NCBI GenBank assembly: GCA_014621425.1
Contig: JAANBB010000398.1
Span: forward strand, 1-37,761
Origin: Cylindrodendrum hubeiense
Lineage: Eukaryota; Ascomycota; Sordariomycetes; Hypocreales; Nectriaceae
DNA: 37,761 nt
Direction of reading: 5' to 3'
Below are positions 9,864 through 20,223 of this stretch, piece by piece. The position numbers were made by a program, and so were the translations under genes. Positions within the stretch are counted from its first letter, which is position 1. Every line of letters starts with the position of its first letter. The notes below the pieces were generated by a model, which worked only from the letters and a program-made list of their open reading frames with translations, was not told the DNA's origin and did not search any database.

Positions 9864-12800
9864 ATGGCCGGTTCATCCGCCCTCCCTCTCAACCTCAACC
9901 CCGTCTACGGCTCCCACGATGACACCGATCACGTTTCCGCCCTTTCTCCCTCTCCCTCATCTGCGACTCGGCGCAACGCAAACCATTCCCCACGACCACT
10001 CTCCTCCAATCCATTCTCCGGCGCGGGCATCTTCCGCAGCCCCAGCCGAAACAGCGGCTACCGGCAGATGCACGACACCGACGGTGGCCACGAGATGACC
10101 GACCTCGAAGACACAAACAGCAATATCATGTTTGACGGGGAGAAGAACAATTCTCACGGGCTCGGCATCTCCATGACCCGCAACGACGGCCGTCTCCCTA
10201 TTAGTGGGAGCCCGCCTGAGACCCCGGGCTCTAACCAAGGCCTCCTCGACAACACTTCCTCCGGAGCCTCGCCGGCTACAGGACTGTCTCTCAATCCGTC
10301 TCTGGTATATCCCCCGACGACTTATTTGAGCCCTGACGTCTCCCGCCCCGCTGCCATGTCTGCATCTACGAACGGGCCGGGTGCCATCTGGTCCCCCGCC
10401 ATGCCTTCCTCCAGTCGCAACCAGAAAGATTCCGATGATGAGTCTATTGATGCCAAGGGCATTCCAGTTCCCGAGCCTGGATCTCGCGGGTTGCTCTCTT
10501 CAGGCCACCGCTCCACGGGGAGACCTGAAGGCTTTGAACCGCGGGGCGAGGTCCCAGATGATGACTTTGACGACGATGCCTTCTACAGGAAATTCCAGGA
10601 GCCGCCCAGCAACTGCTGGTCCAGTCAGGATATCCATCAGAAGCGAAGTAGTTGGCTCTCTGTTACCATTTACGTCCTGTCTATTTATTCCACCATTGCG
10701 AGTGGCATCTGGCTCGTCACTGCCATCCTACAGCCCAGGTGGGGCCTACAGATCTCCTCCAAGCACGGCCTCTTACCCTCCACAGCCACCACCTTATCCG
10801 CCTTGTTCGCAAAGACCATTGAAATGTCCTTTGTGACTGTCTTTGTCTCCTTCATCGGTCAGGTCCTCACCCGGAGGGCTTTCATCCGCAAGTCGCAGGG
10901 CATGTCCCTTGCCGAGATGACGATGCGAAACTGGGTCATCCAGCCGGGATCACTCGTCACCCACTTCGAAACGCTGCCCTCTTCGGCAATGACTATACTT
11001 GGCATGTTATGCCTAACTGCCACGTTTGCTTCTGCCTTTTACACCACTGCTTCCGATGCTATGGTCTCTCCCAAACTCAAATATGGCAAGTGGGAGAGCA
11101 AGGAGATGTCAGGGTATATCCGCGCCTCGTACGCCAACACGGAATATGTCGCCTCCGATTGCCCTTACATGTTTGATCTAGACGACGATAAATTTGCCAC
11201 TGAGAGCTGCATGAATGTTCAATTTAGCGGGATGTCATACCGAAACCTCCTCAACTTCATGACCACATGGACAAACATCAACAACAACGGCACCATAATG
11301 AAAAACGACCTGTCTAAGCGACCTTATGGCACTATGCTGCTGTATGACAACACCACTATGTACTCGGATTGGATTGAGACCGAGCACAGCAACGTGACTG
11401 CCCAGTACGAAAAGACTGGCAGGATCATCAATAATGTCACCCTCGCTATGCCCCATCCTGGTGTGTACGCTGCTTCAACATCGAGAGTCAACGGAATTCT
11501 CCAGCCTGATGATCTTTCTGGTGTTGGAGAATATGCTGTCAGGGCTGGAGTCGTTGCTCCGGCCATTAATGCTCTCTGTGTTAACATGGACGCGGACGAG
11601 CTGGCACCCCTGGTTTACACTGAGTGGCCAAACGCACGAGTCAGCAAGACTGGTGTTAGTGATCAAGTCAAGGGATGGAGCGGTTGGGAGGGCGATGTTC
11701 CGCAGCCAGTCAACAAGAAGAACAAGGAGAACTACCTCAACCGAACTGACGTGGACGACATCTTCAAATGGGGGCCCGAGTACGAGCGAAGACCCCCAGT
11801 CTTCCAGCTCGTAAGTTACCAGACAACCCACAATGCAACATTCACTAACAACAGTTTCTTTGAAGTATCCCTATGACTACAACCTCCTCGCCAATGCAAC
11901 TGTAACGGGATCAGATGCCATCTACATCCTAGGCAAGGCTGCCGACTTCGGCAACTACACTCTCTGCCAACTGCGGTCCTGGACGTCCCCCAACTGTTCT
12001 ACCCAGTTCAACATTTCTGGAACTGCTGGTGCGAGTCTAACAGCACATTGCGAAGACCCGAACGATGGCGACAGCTATCTGCGGTCATTTGATGCTGATC
12101 AGGGGTGGTCTGCGCCTTCGCTGGACTGGAGGGTATGATATCCCCTTCTTTTTCTACGTATTTACAAGTACTGATTTCGATTAGTGGCTCGCTGATCAGT
12201 GGCGATTGTCCATGGATATGAACGCCGGCGCTACCAACAGCAATTCATCGAATGCGAGAATATTATCCCAACTCGCGCTCCAAGAGCCCAAACTTCCCTC
12301 ATCTCTGCCGTCAATGGCTGAGGCCATTGCTGTCTACGCCAGCTCCCTCGTTGTCATCAGCGCCATCGACACGCCCTTCCGCCACTACTGGGATTTCAAC
12401 GATACCAACAACGTCGTCGCTAGCGGGCCGGGCCACCTTCAAGCCTTCAACGCATCCCTCATCACCCAACAATACACATCAGGGCACATCGACACCTGGC
12501 AGAACCTATTTTACGTTATCCTTATCCTTGTCTTCGCCATGAATCTACTCTGCCTGGGGTGGTTTATCATCCGTTCCGGTTTAGTAACGGACTTCACTGA
12601 GCCGCAGAACATCTTCGCCCTGGCCATCAACAGCCCGCCCAGCACCCAGCTCAACGGCAGCTGTGGCGGCGGCCCGGAGAAGAAACACCTCAAAGTGCCG
12701 TGGCGGGTCTCATATGCGCATAGTGCGAACCATTTCTTCTTTGAGGAGGCCAATGGCGGGTTGCCGAGCGGGAAATTCGTCACTGAGACGGTGTGTACAG

Positions 12801-12868
12801 GTCGTGAGTCTACACAAGAAAGGCACAATAGCTACAAGCGTTTAAGCAACAGCAAAGGATGGCTGTAA
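9864..12868 (+). CDS. Large fungal membrane protein of unknown function
   Basis: Three exons: 9864-11810, 11866-12132 and 12185-12868, with introns of 55 and 52 nt, give 965 residues. The N-terminal 250 residues are Ser/Pro-rich and probably cytosolic. Hydrophobic helices lie at about 264-289, 312-334 and 374-394, with a fourth at about 845-868. Between helices 3 and 4 is a domain of ~450 residues with many N-glycosylation sequons (for example NNT, NVT, NAT) and several cysteines, probably facing outside or the lumen. After helix 4 a conserved-looking segment (DFTEPQNIFALAINSPPS, then GSCGGGP) follows. I recognise this architecture as one recurring in filamentous fungi but cannot name a function. 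AATAAA lies at 12892-12897, 24 nt after the stop. In exon 2 the acceptor at 11864-11865 was chosen because the earlier AG at 11854 gives a stop. Confidence 0.85.
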
Positions 12869-14510
12869 GCGCGAACGCGCTCCGGCGTGTAAATAAAGTG
12901 CTATGAATGTTTTGGGTAATGCATATAGCAAGGAGTTTTGTCATTGATATTGGTTTATGGGAATGTTTGGCGCTTTGTGGGCATTTTCATGGGGATGGTA
13001 AAGGTTTAGACAAGGGTAATAGAATCCCGAAATAGAGACATATATTCACTGAAACCAAAGTGCATCAAGATCCTAAGCACTACTGATGGGTAGCGTGTGT
13101 AGAAATAAAGATCACGACTCATCCCCAGTTGCTCTTCCCTTTTTCCTTTCTTCGCCAACCTAGGGATCAGTGAAGCCTACGTCGATTCACTATCACTGGT
13201 TCTATTTGTTGCGTGGATATTAATGTCATTAGATACTGAATCCAGGATTCTCCGTCGGCTGCATTACAAGGTAGCGGTTAGACAACAAAACGCACGCAGA
13301 AATGAAGTGCGAGCCAAACTCTCCATCGCTCAGATTAAGTCTTTATTAGACTTAAATAACCTAGGAAGAAGCGATGCGTTAAAAATGTGTTATGAAACAT
13401 GTCATGATTCAAGTATTCAATCATCATAAGCTCTCAACTTTTCGGGTTCTGAGTACCAACACCAAACCCCCCATAGAAGTCCTAGTCCGCTGTGTGCGGG
13501 TAAAATTGGTACCCAATAGCCCGCTTAGGCCTCTGTCGTAGTCTATTTAGTCAGTGAGGCGGGGGAACCGCAATTGAGCTTTGAAACCTGGAGGTGATCC
13601 CTGAAGAACCCCATCATGCGTGGGGATGCTGGGGCATCCAACTGGGGCCCCATATCAAGCTCTTGAAGCCAAATCGAGCTACCAACGGCGCTGAAAATCG
13701 CTCAGTTCTTTTCAATAACTCAAGGGCAGGGTGGCGTCATTTGTAAATGTCGCGAGGGTCTAGATGCCAGAGCTTCAGGGGTCAGAGAACGGCAGCCTGC
13801 GTCGGCGACTTTCCCGGAGATGACGGGGATTGAGCTCTTCAAATTCAATGGAGCAGAAACGCGTGCTCTTGGCTCGATATCGTATTCAACTCCACAGTTC
13901 ACAAGCGAGCGTGACAGTTTTAGGTGTCTAGGCTGGGGTCTTTGACCTGCCTGACGCGACAGAGAGGAGCGCGTCCGAGGCAGCGCCGAGGAATATGAGT
14001 ATTTGGTCTGGTGAGATGTGCGGCTCCGCTAGAGATGAGGGCTTATTGGTGTTCTTGGTCAAGGTATTGAAGAAGTCATGAGTACTGTGGTTGAGGAGAT
14101 GTTGAGGCGCACATGGTCCGACTACGAGGCACTGGATGAGGCGACAGTGGCATAAGTGGCTCTACTCCTCTATGCAGAGAGAAACTCTTTTACGCTCAAC
14201 TCCAATACACTCCCTATCTCACCTGGTAATCCTCGCAATGTCAGTGGCTATGCTCTGATGCGCTGATGCAACGGCACTCCGCGCACTCGGTTTGAAGCTG
14301 CCGGGCTAGACGGAGCTGCGGTGACGCCGGGCCCACAATGCGGCCGAGTGGCGGAAGGCGGACGGGCCGTTCAGGGGTGTGCCAGCGTGTTGAGACGATT
14401 GGGATCCAACTGAGGGCTGCACTGGGCGATTGAAGCCAGACGCCACGGGTGTTTTCTTGAGAGAATGTTTGCGGGGGTGATATGCGGAGTTGGTGCCTGG
14501 TCGTTAGAGG

Positions 14511-14540
14511 ACTGTAAGAGAGGGGACTGTAAGAGAGGGG
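14511..14540. repeat. 15-bp tandem repeat, two copies
   Basis: Two perfect copies of ACTGTAAGAGAGGGG in non-coding DNA. Confidence 0.85.
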
Positions 14541-14819
14541 ATTCCGGGGGAAGAACGCCAAATCCGAACAGAGGCAGAATGGAGAGAGATGGATACATGC
14601 ATGGGATTACAGTTATTCGAGAAATAACGGGGCCCCGGCTTCTTGGTACCAGGAAGAAAGAAACTTTCCAGTTCGCCCACAGAGAAACAGCCAGCAACCA
14701 CAACTGGCAAGATTTGCTTTCGTCCGGGGCTGAACCCGCATCAGCGGTCAACAGAAGACCAAGCTCCAGGAAGCTTCAAGGCTCTCTACCTGAGGCAACC
14801 CGCGGCATGCGGCTTCACC

Positions 14820-14843
14820 TTGCTACTACGTTTGCTACTACGT
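14820..14843. repeat. 12-bp tandem repeat, two copies
   Basis: Two perfect copies of TTGCTACTACGT in non-coding DNA. Confidence 0.85.
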
Positions 14844-15777
14844 AGGACAGATCGGTGGCTTTGGCGACGGGGACTTGAATCGGACCCAGCAGGAGAACGG
14901 GCGTTGACGAAACTCGTCGGGCCGGCAAGCGCCAAATGAGAACGAGGCCATGGGTCTCCCCCTGCACCGCCGCTGACGCTGTCACCTTGCATCAGGACGC
15001 GGGACGTGCAGCAGGAGGGTAGGTGGGATCGTGCCAAGAAGTTGCAGGGTAAAACTTGGATGGGGGGGAGCTGTTTGGCTGTGCCTCTTAGCTCTTCTCT
15101 TAGCTTTCCATGTCGATCTCCCATATGTCGGACCTACGAAACGGCAGCCGGTGTGCCGTTGGTTGGAATCGGTCCACTGGTGATGACGAATAAACCTGGG
15201 GGGCTTCTCGTCTCGGTTAGGAGCCGTAGTTAAGATTATTGTTAGGACGTGAGTCCGGTCCAGAGTGTGGGTTGAAACTGTAAATGGTGTGGTGTCAAGG
15301 GTGCACCGGTGAGCGAAAGGTGAAGGTCGACTGGTGCAGCCACGGCGTAGCAACTCTCCCACAGAAAGGACGAGGCTCGAGACTCCGCACCGTTCTGGTC
15401 GATGCTAAGGTTGCGGAGAAAAACGACGGACTCGTTTACTAGCTGACGCCCTTGGTTATTGGGGTCACATTGTCAACCGCGAACCGAACAGGAAAGTCAA
15501 TGCGCGATCTTGGCCGTCAACTCCTCACGCTGTGAATCTCACGGCACGCCCGCAAATGAACTTCACGAAGTTTGATGGGTGAACAATTGACCACGTGAAG
15601 GAAATAGCGCGGACCAGTCCCAAGCCCTCGACTCGACTTCCGAAGGCTTTCGGCCGGGCGCTGGTGACCTTTCTTTCGCCTCTCTACAGCCATTGTACAG
15701 CCATTGAACCGCCACCACATCCATCCAACCATCCTACCATCCTACCATCCAAACAGCGGGCCAATCCTTCATTAAAA

Positions 15778-15921
15778 ATGGTCTATTATGCTGGACTGGG
15801 TGCATCAAAGCTCCCACAAAAGGGCCGAAACGGAGGCAAACGGACAGCCGGTGGCCCCCGCGCTGACCTTCTCGTAGATCGATGGGAGGAAAAGGCCTCA
15901 CTGGAGAGAGGGAGAAGGTAA
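15778..15921 (+). CDS. Possible small gene (first exon or 47-residue ORF), unknown function
   Basis: An ATG in strong context (AAAAATGG) opens a 47-codon frame that begins MVYYAGLGASKLPQKG and has a basic, Gly/Arg-rich middle. The frame ends at a TAA that lies inside a good donor, AGAAG|GTAAGC (intron from 15919). The message may therefore continue: an acceptor at about 16009-16010 gives a short extension ending in CGNDPMR, and one near 16112 gives another. Neither has a convincing branch point. The leader is CCATCCTA-rich, like promoter DNA. I know no family for it. It could equally be chance coding. Confidence 0.3.
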   Translation: MVYYAGLGASKLPQKGRNGGKRTAGGPRADLLVDRWEEKASLERGRR

Positions 15922-17131
15922 GCAAATACTGGCTTGAGATACTTCCGAGAGGTTTCTTCTGTCCTGTACTCCCGCGCAGTTCATTTCGGTGGCAACTTTC
16001 TTCCCCAGATTCTTAGCTAGTAGAGCGAAAGTCCTTACCCAATGCGGAAACGACCCGATGCGGTAGTCTGGCGGCCGCGCTCCCGGCTTGGCTCGGGACT
16101 TACCCTACAGCTCCGGCTTTCACTCCACCTTCGCGCACCGCTTCGGCACTTGGATGGATGGCATCGGTTGGTGAGGGACGTGTTCATTGCTGCAGAATGC
16201 AATGGCTTAATCTAGTGCAATAATGATCATCATACTGGACCTCATAGTTTGAGAGACGCGAGAAACCCGAATACGGGTTAGGCTGTTGGCGAAAGCTGCC
16301 CCCTAGTGCACTTAGAGTTGGCGGATGACAGCGACGGTAGAAACGTTGGCATGTCACCACTTTTGTCTGCGTCTCTTTCGACCATTAATCCTCGTAACTG
16401 AAATCATGCGATGTACCCAGTTTGTTACGAAGAAAATGTGCCAAAATGACCGGCCGATCGGCAAAGCGGCCAGCTCATGGTACCTACTAGTCATACTCCA
16501 TGCTGATATTCCTACTGTTCTCGATCCTATTTTCTTACCCTCCAAGTCCGTCAATGTGTGACATAGCGCCTCCCCATCATCATAATCTACGATGTCACAA
16601 GCCCCTGTCCCACCAAACGCCACCATCCACCATCCATCGTCCCCAACTCATGCTCGACGACTGCCGTGCTCTCGGTGTAAATATCATGTCCGCAACACCA
16701 TCGACTGTTGACTGGTAGTCGACGAGTGACAATGTGCGCTCTGGCTTTCGCCCCTCACACGCTCGCTTGCTAGCCGCCACACGGACTATCCTCCTGGGAG
16801 CCCATGCAGTGTCACCCTAGATGCCCATCCCCGTCGCAACATCAGCCCAGCCCCATCCCCGGCCTCCATCCTGTCGTTGGTGGCGATCCCCGAACGGAGC
16901 TGCTCCAAACCCGAGCTCGCTCACGCTAATTTGAGTAGCGCCCTCTTTCTAGCTGTCTTTTGCTCCGCATCGTCATGTGGTGGTGGTGGTGCGGCTGCCC
17001 CGAGCTGCATCTCCATCTCCACCTCCACCATTTCTCCACGCCCCCCGTTTTCCTCCCACCCCCGTCAGCCAACACGGCGACTGCCTTTTGACTGACGAAA
17101 GCCTGCATCTTATGCTGCTCTTAACCTCATA

Positions 17132-17196
17132 CCCCGGCTGGGGATGAGGGGGTTACTAGTCCGGGGACAGACAGGGTATCCCTTAGTTGGCCGGAG
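17132..17196. promoter_or_regulatory. Cluster of CreA/CRE1-type sites upstream of the hexose transporter
   Basis: Four matches to SYGGRG lie within 65 bp: CCCCGG (17132-17137, minus-strand match), CTGGGG (17138-17143), CCGGGG (17161-17166) and CCGGAG (17191-17196). They are 340-400 bp upstream of the transporter ATG. CreA/CRE1 is the carbon-catabolite repressor of filamentous fungi and often works through paired sites. The motif is short and common in GC-rich DNA, so only the clustering and the gene context argue for function. Confidence 0.4.
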
Positions 17197-17320
17197 CCCG
17201 CACAGTAGCCCGTTTGGGGATCAGCTCCCAAGTGGATATTATGTTGGAGCTCGTGACTGTTTGTCCTCTGAGCTGTACTTGGTAGCTTTGGGGTTTGTAG
17301 CAGCAGGTGGGCCATCCGTT

Positions 17321-17326
17321 TATAAG
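17321..17326 (+). promoter_or_regulatory. Probable TATA box of the hexose transporter gene
   Basis: TATAAG lies 211 bp before the ATG and is followed by CT-rich DNA (17340-17450), a common site of transcription starts in filamentous fungi. The start site is inferred. Confidence 0.45.
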
Positions 17327-17531
17327 GGGACGCTGGTCTCCTTCTTGTCGATGAACCACTTCCGCTTGGTCTATGAACTTACACGGTTCTCATTGCCTCT
17401 CTAAGCTCTCTGGCTCTTCTCCCACTGCTTCAACGTATCTTTCCCAAGCTCAAGGAAAGAGAGAGTAATCGATTACACTATCCCCATAACTAGGGGTGAT
17501 CTCTTCAGAAACTCCTTCACCCTCAGTCAAG

Positions 17532-19471
17532 ATGAACACTCTTCGCAGAGCTTCCTTGAACAAGTCCGGTGGCGAGGCGGGCAAGACATGGCCCGCCATT
17601 GCCATGGGCTTCTTCGTGGCCTTTGGTGGTGTCCTTTTCGGGTCAGTCTGAACCCTTACTTACACCCAGTCTCCCAATGGCTCCCGAAGCTCGTATCCTG
17701 CTTGGAAATCCACAAACTAACCATGTCTCAAATATTACAGTTACGATACCGGCACCATCAGCGGCATCCTCGCTATGCCATACTGGCAGCGACTATTCAG
17801 TACCGGATACACCGACTCTGATGGCAACCGCAACATCGACACCTCACAGGAGTCAGCCATCGTTTCCATCCTTTCCGCCGGAACCTTCTTTGGCGCCCTT
17901 GCTTCGCCTTTTTTGACGGACTACCTCGGTCGACGCCCCGGTCTTCTCATTTCAACCTGGGTCTTCAACCTCGGCGTTGCTCTCCAGACTGCCGCCACAG
18001 CGATTCCTATATTCCTTGCCGGCCGTTTCTTCGCCGGTTTTGGCGTTGGTCTCATCTCTGCCATGAGTATGTCATATGCTGTCCTCCATCTTCCTCGATA
18101 GAGCGCACGTCCCGCTAACAATACCCCAGTCCCTCTCTATCAGTCCGAGACGGCTCCCAAGTGGATTCGTGGCGCAATCGTCGGTGCCTACCAGTGGGCT
18201 ATTACTATTGGTCTTCTCCTAGCTGCTGTCGTCAACAATGCTACGGCCAAGCGCAACAACACTAGCTCTTATCGCATTCCTATTGCGGTTCAGTTTGCCT
18301 GGTCCCTCATCCTCTTTTTCGGCATGCTTCTGCTCCCCGAAACACCTCGCTTTTTAATTAAGAAGAACAAATACGACGACGCTGCTCGTTCCCTGGGTCG
18401 CATTCGACGCTTGCCCGCTGACCATCCGGCCATTCAGGGCGAGCTCGCCGAAATCAAGGCCAACCATGAGTTCGAGTCCAGCCTCGGGAAGTCGTCGTAC
18501 CTTGACTGCTTCCGCCCGCCTATTCTGAAGCGTCAATTTACCGGTATGGCTTTGCAGGCACTCCAGCAGCTTACAGGTATGTGCAACAGTTCTTATCATC
18601 TCCCTGGTGGTCGCAGCTGTTGGCGTTGGCGTTGTGATTGCATATATCCCGACCCATTCTCCCAGCAATCTAGACCTACGTTATCTCCATAAGCCCTTGA
18701 GTAAAGTCACTAACAAAAATGTTAGGCATCAACTTCATCTTTTATTACGGCACCAAATACTTCCAGAATTCAGGTGTTTCGAGCGGGTTCGTCATCTCCA
18801 TGATCACCTCGGCCATCAACGTTGGCTCCACCATCCCCGGCATGTATGCTATCGACAAGTGGGGTCGTCGACCTCTCCTTCTGTGGGGTGCTATTGGCAT
18901 GTGTATCTCTCAGTTCATCGTTGCCATGTGCGGAACACTCTCAACTGGCCAGCGGGACAACGGCGATATATACGTCAAGAACCTCTCTGGGCAGAAGGCG
19001 GCTGTGTCCTTTGTTTGCATTTACATCTTCTTCTTCGCCTCGACCTGGGGTCCTCTTGCCTGGGTTGTCACTGGTGAGATCTTCCCTCTCAAGACCCGAG
19101 CCAAGTCCCTCAGTATGACCACTGCCACCAACTGGCTCCTCAACTGGGCTATTGCCTATTCAACCCCCTACCTCGTCAACTACGGCGACGGCTACGCCAA
19201 TCTTCAGTCCAAGATCTTCTTCGTCTGGTTCGCCGCCTGCTTCCTTTGCATCGCCTTTGTCTACTTCTTCATCTATGAGACCAAGGGCCTGAGCCTGGAG
19301 GAGGTTGATCAATTGTACGAAGAGGTCTCTGTTGCCCGTAAATCACTCTCATGGAAGCCCTCACGTTCTTGGGAGCAACGCCAGAGTATTTCCCAGCCCG
19401 GCGCCAAGGGACCTCAAGATGGTGAAAATGATGCCTCGCACCACGAGGAGAAGCACTCGGAGAGTGCTTGA
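17532..19471 (+). CDS. Hexose (glucose-type) transporter, major facilitator superfamily sugar porter
   Basis: Four exons: 17532-17641, 17741-18066, 18130-18576 and 18726-19471, with introns of 99, 63 and 149 nt, give 542 residues, normal for a 12-helix sugar porter. Family marks in order are YDTGTISGI after helix 1, LGRRPGLL (first RRP motif), PETPRFL before the central loop, QQLTGINFIFYYG (substrate-site helix 7), DKWGRRPLL (second motif) and ETKGLSLEEVD after helix 12. The fungal glucose and monosaccharide transporters (Hxt, MstA/MstC-like) share these. It should import hexoses by proton symport or facilitated diffusion at the plasma membrane; substrate and affinity cannot be read from sequence. 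AATAAA follows at 19552-19557. Upstream CreA-type sites fit carbon regulation. It is tail-to-tail with the calpain gene. Confidence 0.93.
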
Positions 19472-19551
19472 GGCTAATACAACCTGGCAAAGGAGACATA
19501 CTCGAGAAATGGATGGAACCCGTTTGTATGGACACGAATGGATATTTACCA

Positions 19552-19557
19552 AATAAA
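19552..19557 (+). terminator. Poly(A) signal of the hexose transporter gene
   Basis: AATAAA occurs 80 nt after the stop codon, in AT-rich 3' flank. Confidence 0.5.
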
Positions 19558-20223
19558 TGATGATTACTTGTTCTCAAAACCAAAGTGGCTTACTGAGTTG
19601 GTGATTCAACCTTTCAGTTTATGTTGGTGTATATCAAGAGATTTCATTCTTAGTACCAGGTCCTTCCATCTAGGATAAATTTAATATCATGGGGTGATCA
19701 ACAATTGCATTGGCGATGGAAATTGCTATTCGCAGTCAATACTCGATTACGGCAGCGAAGTACACAACTTCCATTTCATGAAGTCTCCTTTATCCAATCT
19801 ACGGAACGTTCCTAAATGTAGTTTTACGTTGTTAACTACATAAGAGCATCGTTATATAACTAAAATAAAATAAAGAAGGATTTAGCTGTTTTAATTATTT
19901 CCATTTGGACAAATTGATCACTCCTGTCTTGTAATGTACAGAAGTTTTGCGCAGGTTGGAATATTCTTAACCGTTTATGAATGTAACCAAAGATATCAAA
20001 TATAGCGTTATTAGAGGCAGCCATAGTATATCGGCAAAAAGACACGCCACTGAAGCTATTTTTTGTCACATTTACGAGGTAGAACAGTAATGATGCAATC
20101 ATATATCACATATTGAAAAGCAATGAAGAATAGGGTGAGAGTGGTTTCAACTTGCCACATACTTCACAAAAACCGACCTGTTCTTAGTCAATTTACTTGC
20201 CTGCTCCAACAAAGGCCTCATTC
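19558..20223. other. AT-rich spacer between convergent genes
   Basis: This stretch is clearly richer in A and T than the rest of the window, especially 19790-20120. It separates the 3' ends of the transporter and calpain genes. An 80-codon minus-strand frame (19860-20102) has no family likeness and looks like AT-rich chance coding. I see no terminal repeats or transposase remnants. Confidence 0.5.

Larger units (their letters stand above)
12869..17531. other. Gene-poor interval before the hexose transporter
   Basis: Only one weak candidate gene (15778) is found in 4.7 kb. A 68-codon frame at 13223-13429 and a short open stretch ending at about 14155 read partly like protein but match no family I know; both could be decayed sequence. 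Direct repeats occur at 14511-14540 and 14820-14843. The last ~400 bp is the transporter promoter. Confidence 0.5.

Noticed and set aside
9508..10098. 196-codon plus-strand frame
   Set aside because: It overlaps the start of the well-supported membrane-protein gene in another frame and comes from its CT-rich leader.
13223..13429. 68-codon plus-strand frame
   Set aside because: It has no family likeness, no promoter-like leader and AT-rich codon use unlike the real genes here. It could be chance or a relic.
14040..14155. Short protein-like stretch (EEMLRRTWSDYEALDE) ending in TAA
   Set aside because: It is under 40 codons, frame-broken upstream, and shows no convincing exon boundaries. Possibly a gene relic, but not supportable.
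14850..14900. tRNA-like GGACTTGAATCGGACC segment
   Set aside because: It resembles a T-arm, but the stems do not pair and no acceptor, D or anticodon arms could be laid out on either strand.
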